Notes: a model not told the origin generated them from the letters alone. Positions 45,911 through 58,019 are shown, numbered from the stretch's first letter. The stretch: 64,000 nt of DNA from Rugalucina vietnamica (GCA_964017185.1 OZ024874.1:50868856-50932855), one strand, 5' to 3'. Translations and numbers: made by a program.

Positions 45911-46145
45911 GAGCCGCATCGTGAGAAAACCGGATTTTTGCCTATGCGAAAACAAAGGCGCAGATCAGCTTCGCGGTAACCGCGAAGCTGATCAGCGCCT
46001 TTGTTTTCGCTACTCGGATAGTACAATTCCTCTTCTACTTAAATCTGAAATTTCAAGCTTCTAGCTCTTTTCTGAGCTTGTACAGGCCGGTTTGTGTCGG
46101 ACCTGGTCGGAAACCCCGAAGACCGGTTTTCTCGCGTCGCGGCTC
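45911..46145 (-). repeat. Palindromic MITE family 1, reverse copy, CGACGCGAG-end subfamily
   Basis: GAGCCGCATCGTGAGAAAAC and TCTCGCGTCGCGGCTC. The hairpin centre CTTCGCGGTAACCGCGAAG is perfectly paired. Confidence 0.94.
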
Positions 46146-46237
46146 ATGTAATAAATAATAGCAATCCAATGTTTACGCATAACAAACTATTTGCATTAAT
46201 GTAGCAGATACACAAGCATAATTATAAAATTATTTTC

Positions 46238-46495
46238 GGCGGCCCCCGTGGCCGAGTGGTTAAGGTCGCTGACTTAAGTGCTCTTGATCATTCGATCATC
46301 TCACCGATGTGGGTTCGCGCCTCGCACGGGGCACGAATTCATATGTGAGACAAGCCATGTTCTGCTTGCGGGTGTGTCAGGTGGTTTTTCCCCGGGTACT
46401 CCGGTTTTCGCCCCACCTACCGATTGATTCGTCTCGATATGAGTGAAAAAGCTTGAAAGGGACGTAAAACTGAATCAAAAAAAAAAAAAAAATAT
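46238..46495 (+). mobile_element. tRNA-derived SINE A, near full length with A tail
   Basis: GGCGGCCCCCGTGGCCGAGT then GGTTAAGG (A box), GTGGGTTCGCGCCTC (B box), body GTGAGACAAGCCATG and GATATGAGTGAAAAAGC, tail of 14 A after GACGTAAAACTGAATC. It lacks a foldable anticodon arm. The A tail suggests retrotransposition by an LINE with A-tailed recognition. Confidence 0.88.
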
Positions 46496-46800
46496 TTTCA
46501 TAGATGCATTCATTCAAATAACAGCTTTTCTCTTAAGACAACAAACAGGTTTTGCCATACAATTGAAACATTCACTGTAATATAAAAGTTGATATCACAT
46601 AGGTTCAATTTTAACCATTTGTACACAAAAATATAACAAGCATCAAATCAACAAATATTCCAAACACATTGCAAATAAGAAAGCCATTATTATCATACCA
46701 CAAACTTAAGGTATCATTTCAAAGACGTTTCAGTGACTATAAACATGGTTTTAATTATGCAATTTGGTTTGACACTAAGAAGTACAGCTTTTAAACATAT

Positions 46801-47032
46801 GAGCCGCCACAGGGGAAACCAACAATCTGCATAGGCGAAAACAAAGACGCAGATCAGCTTCGCAGTAACCGCGAAGCTGATCAGCGCCTTTGTTTTCACT
46901 ACTCGGATAGTACAATTCCTCTTCTACTTAACTCCGAAATTTCAAGCTTCTAGCTCTTTTCTGTGCTTGTACAGGCCGGTTTGTGTCGGACCTGTTCGGA
47001 AACCACATTGTTGGTTTTCCACGAGGCGGCTC
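46801..47032 (-). repeat. Palindromic MITE family 1, reverse copy
   Basis: The hairpin centre CTTCGCAGTAACCGCGAAG has one mismatch. Ends GAGCCGCCACAGGGGAAACC and CACGAGGCGGCTC. Confidence 0.93.
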
Positions 47033-47752
47033 ATATTTAAGAGTATTATCATTATAAGCACTTAAATGCAATATTAAATAATAAACCCCAATGTCTACTT
47101 TCGTAGAAAATCAAACACCACATATCTCTCTTCTACTAATAACATAAAATATCTGATACAAAATGGTTTTGTTCAAAAGGCTAAGACATTTTATGATCAC
47201 AGGTTTATGAAAGAATTTAATCTATTTGCGGGAAAAATGGTTACCCACAAACCTAGATCAGTTAATTAACCTATCAGCCTGATATTAACATCGGCAGCAG
47301 CTGAATTATAAAACTGTGAATTAAGTATGCTCATGTTTGATAAAATTAGTAAACAAAATGTCACAAGACTAGCAAATGAATGTGTAAGACCTCCCATATT
47401 TTCTTCTATACAGTGTACTATGTTCTGGTGTCAACTGGTGGACATCTATTGCTATTTTGAAAGCCATTTAAAGACAGTCTTTACACCCGGTCATAGGGAA
47501 AGCCATATATATGTCATTTATACATGAATTATCTTGTAGTCTCATAAAGTCTCAATGATGATCACAAATAATGGAATGGATAATTATTAGGCATTCATGT
47601 TACAAAAAAAAACATTTATATATAGAATTTGAATCTGTGAATATTGTACATGGGACTGACACATTTAGAACATGATCAGTCTTGAATTAATGAATACCCA
47701 AACATGCTTTCTATGGATGAGCACAAATGACACATATACACCAGTACCATCG
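47033..47752. other. Stretch without recognised features
   Basis: AT-rich; no exon, RNA or repeat family identified. Confidence 0.35.
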
Positions 47753-48309
47753 AATAAACGGTTACAGGACGTTTCGCGCAAAAACCAGTTCCTCCCTGGG
47801 ACGATTCGACCGGGACAATTCGCGCAAAATATCGAACGGGGCGGTTCGCGCAAAACAACTGGGACGATTCGCTCAAAATCAAATTTAGAGGTCGTTTCAC
47901 CCATTTTTATAAAACATATAAATATAATAAGTGTTTTGCATTGCAAATTAGATTTGATTCCAATCTCTCTCTAAGCATGTGAACAATGTGGGAGTCGATT
48001 CAACACTGTGCCACATTTTGTTGATCATTATATAAATTTATTATGAAAGGTGGTTGTTTTGGATGCGTGAGCAAAAATCATGCATGCACACGGGTGAATT
48101 CTTTTTTAAAATTACGATCTGCAAAATAAATCTTGCTGTCGCATTGTTGATGTTATTTTTTTTTAAGTTTTATCTTTTAGTATGTATTTCAATTTTTATT
48201 ATATATTGTCGGCATGTCGACATTAAATACATGTGTTGTGTGTTCAAAAAGATGCAAAAGACCACAACAGGTCCTGAGTTGTGATTCATGTGGGGAATAA
48301 CACAGTGGA

Positions 48310-48440
48310 TGCGGGAATACGGCTATGTTCAATTTCAATTTTCGACTAAAGGGGTGGGGGTCGAACCCGCTGAGTAGCTGTGTTGTGTCTTTGAGCAAGC
48401 AAATTACATTTGAAATGTTGACTGGGATGTTACACAAACA
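48310..48440 (+). mobile_element. Possible diverged SINE B fragment
   Basis: GGGGGTCGAACCCGC resembles a B box, and TGTCTTTGAGCAAGCAAATTA then GACTGGGATGTT follow in the order seen in SINE B. Strongly diverged. Confidence 0.4.
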
Positions 48441-48699
48441 AACAAATTAGTTGACGTTAGTAATGATTGACGTGAAATGACATAATGTGAGCTTTTAGTC
48501 ACTAACGTATGTATCTAAATTAAATAAACATTTCAGATGTTTGATGTTCTCCTCGTTAAATTCAATTGCTTTGCTCATTATGGTGATATGCGTTAACATC
48601 TTTTTTGATTAATCGTTTGATCACATAACAACTTAAGTGGCCATTTCAAAACGAACGACGTTACTGCAACTGTTGTCATTACATCCATTTTAACAAATG

Positions 48700-48700
48700 T

Positions 48701-48746
<46 letters not shown>
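48700..48746. repeat. (TTTA)n microsatellite
   Basis: About 11 tetranucleotide units. Confidence 0.97.
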
Positions 48747-48747
<1 letters not shown>

Positions 48748-50045
48748 CATTTATCCAGGAATCACAAACTACAGATATCAAAAATTAAACAAGAAAGGAA
48801 AAAAAAACAACAACAAAGTTTTTGTGTGATTTAAGCAATAAGGAGGCCGAGAATGAAACAGAGAATAGTGCCGTCCCCTAGACCGTACGCGCCTGTTCCA
48901 TTTTTATTTCTAAATGTTAAATTCGTATTTGTTACCTATTTTCAATTTCAAAACAGCAAAGCCACGACTTTTTATTTTATACACGTGTACTATGTTTTAT
49001 GTATATGAACATAGAACATAGTTTATTTCGATTCCAGTAGGCTAACAAGCCCATGAGGACATAATACAAAACACGTATGATGGCATATACGATCAGTGCA
49101 ACACATAGCAAATAATACAAAGTAATATGCCATTGAATACAAAATATACACCTCGACAAAAGTTTAGCATATTCTAGTTTTAAAGTGCAAAAGTTAAATG
49201 CCCGCAAAATATTTCAAAAACATAAACCAGATTCGCAATTCACGTAATTAGAAAGGAAGCATGTTGTAGCAAGTCGTAGCAAAGAACAAATGAAAAATTT
49301 GTCTCATTTTTTTAAAATTTATGTGCTACATTATGCATTTTTTTGATAATGAGCCGTATTTCTAAAATCTGAATTCTGCACCCCATATGACACGTAAGGA
49401 AGCCTATGTTGGAACAACCTGTTACATACAACAAATGAGAGCTGAAAGTTAAACTCTGACATTTCTGGAAAGAACAAAAATGTATAGAATGTATAGCGAA
49501 ATTGCAATGTTAAACATTTTGAAAATAAGTTTGTCGCTAAAGATGTCTAATGTCTACATCTCAAATGACATGATATTGATGTCTATACCACATTATTATT
49601 CTGTCTGTGGACTAAAGATTTTACTAAGTTTCGTTTTATAATGTTAAATTTGAGTGTTTTTAAGAAGGTTTTAAAAATGTGTCGAAAATCGCACTTTCAA
49701 AACAGTAGCCTTTTCTTTTGTCATTCAGTACCTTAATGACTGCCGTTTTGAATCCGAAAAAAGCACTGGTTGTTTCCGCTGTAAACATGGCATCGAATAG
49801 GGGCGATTGCGTCAACATATTTATTCACTGAGGTAAGTTTTTACTGGACGTGTTTCCTTCATTTTAGACATATAATTATGCTAAACTTTTGACGAAGAGT
49901 ATATCTTTAGGTCGTGCAAAAATACATGGGAAAAAATAATAATAATTTGCAATAAGTATTATTATCAATGTGAGATGTACGACATAAGCAATAGCCATTG
50001 TGAACAATTTTGAGACGATTTTACGCCAACGCTCACTTATATGTA

Positions 50046-51063
50046 CGTAGGCTGTCCGGAAAGTTTTGAGACTGTGTCTATAGCTCAGTAACTGCTGAAA
50101 GGAATCTATTGAAATTTTACCCAGGAACATGGCAATATATCATGAGATATTGCTGAGAATTTCAGAAGAAAAGCTCATCTGGAACCTATTCATTTAATCA
50201 TTTTAGTATCAGCATGTCACTACTCTTGGAGCACTTTGACGTCAATAACGTCACATTCCATACAATTTTCAAGATTTTTCCTTCCGATATGATGCCTTTT
50301 AGGGTGCCTTCAAGTCTATTCGGCACTAACATTTAATTGTAATTATGTTATATTTGATTATTCTGAGAACACCAGTATATTCTATTTCAAAGACCATACG
50401 CCAGATCTCATGTAGCCAGCTCCCAATTACTTGGCACCAATTCTAAATTTGTTACTTTTCCCCTCAAACATTAAACTGTCTGTTGCCCTTCCCCAAATTA
50501 TCTGCATCTTTTCTAAAATCTTGCCCGTAGCAAACAAATAATGGCAAAACATATCCTTAATTTGATTTAGCCAACAACAATAAATTTTGAGTATGTTGGG
50601 GACTAATTTTGGTATGCATACAGTGTTTAGTAGTAAGGCACTGCTCCGTGCATTGCTTTAACATCGCGTTTTTATCCAGCATTTCGATTGACATGTACAC
50701 TGCCGTAAGCTATAGCAACAATGATATCGATCGGAACACCTTGAAATTTCTCGAACTACTTCAACAGATGATGTAGTGACATCATACAAGTTGCTTCTGC
50801 CTTGAAGAGCCAGATTTTCTATTCGTGCTCATTTGTTTTGTCGTCTTAAGTATTTTGAAAACGTCAAATTCAAAGTGCTCCGAGAAGCACTACATTGGTT
50901 GCCTTGGAGACGAATATCTCCAACAATATTTATTTTTTGACCCTATTATTTTCCACAGTTCCACACAAAACATTTATCTGTTCATCGGTATGTCTTTTAT
51001 TGTAAATCATACAAATGACTTTGAGATACAGACACAGTCTCAAAACTTTCCGGACAACCCTCA
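50046..51063. mobile_element. 1018-bp mariner-like non-autonomous element, TIR with TGTCCGGAAAGTTTTGAGAC
   Basis: Left CGTAGGCTGTCCGGAAAGTT and right (minus strand) TGAGGGTTGTCCGGAAAGTT match over about 35 bases to GACTGTGTCT. TA flanks both ends (50044-50045 and 51064-51065). No transposase frame. Nested in the 4.8-kb element. Confidence 0.85.
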
Positions 51064-51109
51064 TACATACGTGTTCATTGTTTCATGGCTAGCCTTGATA
51101 AATTCTTGA

Positions 51110-51127
51110 CCCCCCCCCCCCCCCCCC
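51110..51127. repeat. Run of 18 C
   Basis: Homopolymer between the two nested mariner-like elements; length may be imprecise. Confidence 0.9.
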
Positions 51128-51356
51128 ATAAGTAATAATATTTAAATATTTGATAAAAGATAAATCTTTTAATAGTATGTTTTTTTTTGTTCATTCCTTT
51201 TAAAGAAACGTTGAAATTATCCGCTGAAAAATACATTTGCGCGAACAGTCCCGTGGGTGAATCGTCCCCTTTATTTTGGAAAAAAAAAAATAAGAACAAA
51301 ACATATTGCCCAGAAAAATCAAAGATAAAAATATAATTTCAATAAGTCCATAAATA

Positions 51357-52380
51357 CGTGGGATCATCAAAAATTACGTGGACTTTTCTGATAACTTATG
51401 ATTATATGACTCGATTCCACTCAAACTTTCAATCCACATGGACCCATGTAATATGCAGCAGTGTGCAAAATTTCATCACAATCCCTTCATCCGTTACAAA
51501 GTTATTGTGAAATGAAAACACCCACTTTCGCCACCATGGAGCACTCCGATGACGTCAGTGACGTCGACGCAAAAACACTGATTTTGAACCACAAAATGAG
51601 CTTTGTAGGGCTACTGATTTTTACAGTTTTACTGCTCAAAGTACGTTAAAAGATTATTTAACTATTGGGACATGGTTTAAATTACAAATCTATATAAATT
51701 TTTTAATGTATTGCCTTGATTTGAAAATAAATTTGGACTGGGCATAAGGATGCTGACTTTTAACATTATAATTTAGACGTTAGAACATTTTAAGTGACGG
51801 ATATGAATTTCGATATTTATTTAGGGTTCTATTTGTTCAAACGTGCACAAAACGTTTGATTTGTAATGCTTTATCGAAGGACCTTGAAGTTTTACCGGCA
51901 AATTACGAAATTAGGATTAGTTTCAAATGGGAATTTTACAATATTGCCGGTTGATCTGTGTTGCATGCAATTCAGACATCGCTTAAACATTTCGAAAAAA
52001 GCAAACATGTATGCCTAAGCAAAGCAACGTAGGTGCACAACCGGACCACCGTAATTTTTGAGCAAGCATAAATTGTTTTGTTATGGATTTATTAAGACAC
52101 ATGGCACGTTTGGCTGTGATCTGCAAAACCGTTTTGAAGAAAACGCAAAAGAAATGCGATATTGCAGTGCCAAACTTAACGTCATTTCTGACGTGCTCCG
52201 CCATGGGGAGGGTGGGGTAAGAAAAATCATCACCAACTGCTAATAAAACATTTTATATTAACCAAACTTTCAGAATCTAGTGGAGATATGCAAGTTTATT
52301 GCCAGCTGAAATTTGAATATGTTTGCCGGAATTGTTGTCAAGTTATGGGAAAAGTCCACGTAATTTTTGATGATCCCTCG
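51357..52380. mobile_element. 1024-bp mariner-like non-autonomous element, TIR CGTGGGATCATCAAAAATTA
   Basis: The right end reads CGAGGGATCATCAAAAATTA on the minus strand; similarity continues through CGTGGACTTTTC for about 45 bases. TA flanks both ends (51355-51356 and 52381-52382). Nested in the 4.8-kb element, splitting its right word array. Confidence 0.87.
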
Positions 52381-52600
52381 TAGTTTTACATACACATTGC
52401 GTTTAATTGATAAATTTTGATAAATAAAACCTTGAAATCAATTTTCGGAAAAATGCGCGAACCGTCCCGTTCCGAAAAAACTTTTTGCGCGAACCGTCCC
52501 GGGAGGAACTGGTTTTTGCGCGAAACGTCCCGGAGCCCAATAAACACACCTGTTCCTTGACAATGCTATTATGTTACACAGAACAGAGTATCATGATATG

Positions 52601-52860
52601 GACCGTTTCGCAAGAAAACCAGTCTTCAGGGTTTCCAAATGGGAGAACCCCCAGAAAAACCACCTGGCACACCTGCAAGCAGAACTTGGCTTGTCTCACA
52701 TGTGCCACTAGTGGGGCTCAAACCCATTTGGCAAACAGTATGATACCACTTTAATTCCTAAACCTGCAATTTCAATCATTAACCATCTTCTTCTAAGACA
52801 CTACAGCCTGATTTGTGTCTGAACCTGGTCAAAAAGATTTTCATGTAACCCTGCTTCAAC
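52601..52860. repeat. Fragments of MITE family 1 around a minus-strand SINE A piece
   Basis: 52601-52639 resembles a MITE end (CAAGAAAACCAGTCTTCAGG). 52640-52740 is SINE A in reverse: on the minus strand GGGTTTGAGCCCC, GTGAGACAAGCCAAGTTCTG, CAGGTGGTTTTTC. 52750-52835 resembles a reverse-strand MITE body (CTACAGCCTGATTTGTGTC). Too eroded to delimit further. Confidence 0.6.
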
Positions 52861-53110
52861 ACATTACGAAAACTTGCCCATGCAATATATGGAGATTTTT
52901 GAAGTTGTAAAAATTGAAAATTTTCAGTAGAAAACTCTTGATATTTTTCATATTTTTGCTCAAAATATAGATTGTGGGTACACGTTAGAACCGCCTCGCC
53001 GAGGCGGTTCTAACGAGTACCCACAATCTATGTTTTGGAGCAAAAATAAGAAAAATAGGTATACCCGTGCATACTCAAGTTTTTCTATATTAAAGTGGGG
53101 TTTAAAGTGT
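52861..53110 (+). repeat. Foldback family 2, copy with long clean stem
   Basis: GATTGTGGGTAC and GTTAGAACCGCCTCG pair with their complements around the centre near 52999; the stem continues into AAAAATATGAAAAAT-like arms. Ends GCCCATGCAATATATGG and CCCCACTTTAATATAG in reverse. Confidence 0.88.
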
Positions 53111-53575
53111 CAGTAAATTTTCAATTAATTTTTTTCAATTTTGATAATTTTTGATATGTTTTAGTGCTTCGTTTGCCGAACATGGATCTGTCGAAAACTT
53201 CCCTAAAGCATTACAGATAAACCAATTAAACACTAATTAAAATTTGACTTAAATGAGTGACAGTGATAAATATATATTTTTGCCCGCCTTCACACTCGAA
53301 TTTAATGCGCAAAGTTCTGGAATTCCGGAAGTAAATAGAAACACGTGGTAAACAAAGTACATAATCGATTTTATTTACGGAGAGGCTACATAGGGGGAAA
53401 TTTAGAAAGATACCATTATAAGAAAGACCGATCAAGAACCGCGGCCTGTAGCAATTCGGCATTCCCTATGATGCGTTACCCGAACGTTGGCACATTCATT
53501 TTTATGCCAACATCATGACCACAACGTCATATTTCCTCCCTAAAGTAATGATGTGTTTGTGGTCAGCATTAATAA

Positions 53576-53589
53576 GGGGGGGGGGGGGG
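53576..53589. repeat. Run of 14 G
   Basis: Homopolymer, possibly imprecise in length. Confidence 0.9.
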
Positions 53590-53829
53590 CGAGTTGCAAT
53601 GAAATCAGAAAAAAAAACTACGTTTACCGCAAAAATTCTCAATGCCCGGGTTACTGAAAACGAGAATAAAGTGGTCTGTGGAGTATGAGCCATGTCGACC
53701 CGTAAACAACCGGAACTAAGTGTGTAAACCGGCTAACCGCCTAAGTTAAAGAGTAAACGTAGCTTGCATTCTTCGATTCACAACTCGTACAACTGGCAGA
53801 CAGAGGTGCTACAATTTTTACGAATACGT

Positions 53830-55085
53830 ACCATAACGCAGCAGTTCCGATACGCCGTGCATACGTCAATGGCATGTATAAGAATGCAACGCAGCAGGTA
53901 ATCCTAATACGCTACGTAAACGTAACGATTTATAGCTTTGTCATACATGTATATTCACGTTTCTGCGGCGTATAGCTCGCGCATCTATGATAATGTTGAT
54001 ACGACGAGGTCTGAGCCGTATCAGTTTGTTCAAGCGACGTATCATACGGTTCCACGTACGTGTGACGTTCCTGAGCTGCGTTCCCGTGGCGTATCAGTGA
54101 CTTATCTGTATTCGTATGGAATTTCACTTTCGTATGTACGGCGTATCAAGGCGTATGTGCTACGTACGTGTTACTTATGTATGGCGTATGAAGTGTACGC
54201 GTGACGTATCTACGGCGTATGTACTACGTTCTATTCTTATCTGCGGCGTATCTGTTCTGTACCATTTGCTTTTCAAAATCTATGAGAACAAACGGTTGTG
54301 TTCACTTTGTTCATGCAATTTGCACATAATATCAATTATCAGAGGTCGAAGATGCCACAGGAGAAATCAGGATAATCTAGATTAACACCGAAGAAAACAA
54401 ACACAAGGGGGTGACATCTCCAAGCTCCCAATACTGGTCTAAAGACGAAATGAACAAAATCAGAGGCTACACCAAGCGTAGCCTTGAAAGAACCCTAAGG
54501 CACCCCGGACCGTGAGAAACATCTGATGATGACTTCGAAAAAAAATTTTTATAAAGAAGCATTAAGATACGCCACAAAATATCCCTAATACTCCGTATAC
54601 GTCACACATACTCCACAGCAGCGAAACGTACATAGCACATACGCCATTGATACGCGAGATACGCCACACGCACGTCGCTGATACGCCGTAGATACGAAAA
54701 GAGAGTCGAGGATACGCCACACATACGTCTCACATACGTAGCAGATACGAAAGGTACGCTGTACATACGCCACGGTTACGTGGCATGTTATCCGCGACGT
54801 AAGTGTGGCGTATCAAGAGTATGAGCTACGTATCTACGGCGTATCTGCCACGTTGCTTTTGTATGTACGGCGTATGTTTGACGTATGTACGGCGTATCGG
54901 ACCTGCCACGTACGTCAGCGGCTACAAATTTTTAAGTGCACACATAAAAAACCTAGCATCTCGGCGTATGAGCTACGTATCGTGGAGTATGAGCTACGTA
55001 TGCTCACGTGTGTACGACGTACGCGTGACGGACCTTTCGTATATTGCTACGCCGTAGATACGTGAGTCGATACGCAAGTATGACA
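53830..55085. repeat. CGTA-rich array phased at 10-11 bases, four blocks of alternating strand
   Basis: Words such as GGCGTATG, CTACGTATC and TACGGCGTAT follow one another at 10-11-base steps. Blocks 53830-53945 and 54565-54780 are written on the minus strand (ATACGCC), and blocks 53955-54255 and 54790-55075 on the plus strand (GGCGTAT). 54256-54564 is an ordinary spacer. CpG density is far above the rest of the window. Several frames stay open through it and give repetitive peptides (YVRRI, TYVWRI), which reflect the words rather than a gene. I know no family with this structure. Confidence 0.75.
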
Positions 55086-55200
55086 GCGGTCTAAGTAATA
55101 CATCACCTAGAAACGGTGTATATATTATTTATTTGTTTGAGTGTTGCTCTTGTGTCATCAAAATGCATTTTACTAATTTTATAAGCAATTTATACATATA

Positions 55201-55447
55201 TGGCCCTTCGCATGAGAAAACCCAATAATCTATGATTTCGATCAGCTTTGACACAAACTGGCCTGTACAACCACGTGCACAGAAGAAGGCACAGAGAAGC
55301 TTGAAATTTTGGATGTTAGAAGAAGAGGGATAGCACTTTCAGTGTAGCGAAAACAAAGGTGCTGATCAGCTACATATATGCATATACTGGGAAGCTGATC
55401 TGCGCTTTTGCATTGTTTTGTTTTGATTTTTTCTTATGTTGCAGCTC
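55201..55447 (+). repeat. Palindromic MITE family 1, diverged forward copy
   Basis: GGCCCTTCGCATGAGAAAAC to CTTATGTTGCAGCTC. The hairpin is interrupted by a CATATATGCATATA insertion. Confidence 0.78.
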
Positions 55448-56035
55448 ATATAAATCAGTCGTTACCATAAAATAATCCCTTTAAATAAGATTTATTTTAC
55501 AAACTTATGTTTTGAAATTCAATTGATTTCTAAGCGACCAAAATTCAAAACGATCAAAGCCTCAGTACAAAGGTAGCATTGCGGTCTATCATTCTAAAGA
55601 AGGCGGCCACACATATCGTGACTAGTCACACCTACACCACAGGACCGCCAGAGGTACGTCGTACGTACGCAGCTGGAGCAAGATACGTCGATCCTTGGTC
55701 TCAATCAAGTCAATTCAACGTATGCAAGGAAAGACTAGAAAGAAACAGTATTACACACAAGTAGCTCGACAATGACCACAGTCAGATCAAAGACCGAATA
55801 AGTATCGAAACTGACATGCGCACGTCACTGATACCTGTCAGTAGCATTATGACTCGTCGAGCCATATTTACTAGGGGTTCATTCACTTTGGACGCGACCC
55901 ACTGCGATTCATAGCTCCATGAACATCAGAAAAATGAAATTCATTTCTTAAATAATGGATTCATAACATTTGATAATCATATCAAATCATATTGTTCATG
56001 TATCTTAGATTGACCTTTACATGGATCTAGAAAAA

Positions 56036-56185
56036 GCCTCTGTGGTGTAGTTTTGCCAGGCCAAACATGGCCATGTGTTCCACCCCGAGCTTCTGTAGAT
56101 CTTCGGGCGAGACATTAAACCAAGATCCCGTCCTCGTGCGACCATAGCTGTTGACTGGGACGTAAAAACCAAATAAATCAACTGA
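56036..56185 (+). mobile_element. SINE 3' region with GCTGTTGACTGGGACGTAAA tail
   Basis: CGGGCGAGACATTAAACC, then CATAGCTGTTGACTGGGACG and TAAAAACCAAATAAATC. The block GCTGTTGA-TGTGACGTAAA at 58060 is related. Typical of the conserved tails shared among animal SINEs. Confidence 0.6.
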
Positions 56186-56401
56186 ATGCACATGACTGTA
56201 CCATATCTACTGTCAATATCCTTTCATCATTTGGTCTTCCTATCAAAATTCAAAATGATGAGTTTTCTACCAAAAACTTGTATCCCTGGGTTTCAGCATA
56301 TCGCTATTAGCGTTTCCTGTTGATGTACGGATTTGGAATTTAATTGTTTTAGTTCCTCTGCATTTTTCCGTTTTTACTTTTTAAATGTTCCTTACGTTCT
56401 A

Positions 56402-56575
56402 AGTAATGTCGGGACGGAGTCACCGCTTCCGGGGTTTTAACCAGCACTCTGGGATGTTAATTAATGTGCATTACTCAAGGACAAAGCACTATGCCACCAG
56501 TGGGGATCGAACAAAAGGACCTCTCCACACGGAGTCCGATGCTCTATCAGAACGCCACTGCGCTCCCCTACTTTT
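56402..56575 (-). mobile_element. tRNA-derived SINE B
   Basis: The minus strand reads AGCGCAGTGGCGTTCTGATA, GAGCATCGGACTCC, then TGTTCGATCCCCACTGG and TCCTTGAGTAATGCACATTA. A and B boxes are recognisable; there is no intact tRNA fold. Confidence 0.78.
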
Positions 56576-56929
56576 TGGAGTCAACCACATACGTTCTAAC
56601 TAAGAAAGTGAATACCCACACTTTATGTTTTCGTTCATAAATAACGAAGTTATAGGCGTTTTAATTTCTGAAGTGATACATCTTTAATTGTATCAAGTAA
56701 ATGGAAACGTCAGAAGTAATCCAAAATCTACAGTGAAGTCAGTCACTAGTGACTTTTGATATCAGTGAGATTTGATATCAGTGAAATTTCATATCAATGA
56801 AAATACCAATTTTATCAAGTTTTGATATGCACTGATTTTCACTGTAAAGTATAAAATAACTTCATGTATTTCACTTTTATAGAATGAACTTGGTGGAGCC
56901 ACGTTTTTGCTGTGTTCTAACACAGTGTC

Positions 56930-57275
56930 GTCACTATACAGGCCGGTGGATCCCGGTTTTACTTCGGTAAACCCAGATGTTAAGCCGGATGGTTGTCAAC
57001 GATGGTGTCGGTGACGACCGGGCCCAAAACCGGCTTCACGGTGGGCAAACTTTTAATGGAGTTCCAGTGAAGGCACAGCTTGTCGTCTTAATTTCCCCCA
57101 GTTTACGATGGATCATCCCGGTTTATCATGCTCGAACGCTTTGTCCCGGTGTCGCCCAGTTCTGCACCGGAATGTCCCGGCTTGCCACGCATGTCCATGG
57201 TGGCGCTATGGTTCCATCCCAGTCCTCGTTAACCGTAGATAATCCGGGACAGTTAGAACATGGCTTAAGCATCGA
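56930..57275. repeat. GC-rich block of unknown nature
   Basis: About 345 bases rich in CCCGGT and CCGG words with a 101-codon open frame on the plus strand. No domain is recognisable. Its composition differs sharply from the neighbours, suggesting a transposon fragment. Confidence 0.35.
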
Positions 57276-58019
57276 GCATTAAACCGTCTTCTACTAAATT
57301 AGCACCGTACTTCTTTGCCTAAAAGAATAATATAATGTAACTATAAGTTTAATGACAGAGGTAATCTTGTGCAAACGAGCAAAATTAGTGGTAGAGGACA
57401 ATAACTACGACAACTACTTCCACCGTGCAGTGTTCTTCAACATAACAAGGCACTTTTATGCTTCGCATAATATTGGTTGACACCCAGAAACCTAGGAACC
57501 GCTGGCGTCGTCCCAACATGACTGAAAAATTGTTGATAGTGACATGAAGTCAGAACCAAACAAAACCCAATACTACCTTCTCTCTAAGACTTTGCGCGAT
57601 GGATCCTTAAGGTCGCACAATAAAGGATGACATGTATTTTATCTAGTCATTGTTGCTTTTCTTCTAAAGTTTTGAATAAGTTTTATCCCCTGTTTTAGTA
57701 TATGTTAAAATAAATGCCTTTCAACATATTTTAAATAATTAAAGAAACTTGCAGTCATACCGGCTCTACTATCATTCCAGGCCTGTATTCGCCGGTATGT
57801 ATTGATATTTAACGTCCAATTCAACACCTTTCCAGTCATGTCGAGACGAGACCCCCGCCTCAAACTGATTTAGGATCGCCAGCAATATTGTGAAACCCTA
57901 CTTTTGGTAGACAATCTTCAAAGAGTAAGAAAGAAAAATGGGGAAAAAGAAGAAAACGCCATGTTTTTGCTTAGAGCAGATGTATCCGACGAGGGCATAT
58001 CATGACTTCCAAATGCTTT

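Larger units (their letters stand above)
47760..52538. mobile_element. 4.8-kb element with termini made of GGGACGWTTCGCGCAAAA words, TSD AATAAAC
   Basis: The left end contains GGACGTTTCGCGCAAAAACC then AGTTCCTCCC; the right end contains the exact reverse complement. Both continue as arrays of GGGACG-TTCGCGC words: 47764-47907 at the left, 51236-51275 plus 52450-52533 at the right (split by a nested element). AATAAAC flanks both ends (47753-47759 and 52539-52545), a 7-base target duplication. Two mariner-like elements, a (TTTA)n tract and a possible SINE lie inside. No transposase frame is visible; without the nested inserts it would be about 2.7 kb. Confidence 0.75.

Noticed and set aside
53938-55065. 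Overlapping open frames reading YVRRI, TYVWRI and similar peptides as possible repeat proteins
   Set aside because: They exist on both strands and in several frames wherever the CGTA words occur; the peptide repeats mirror the DNA words.
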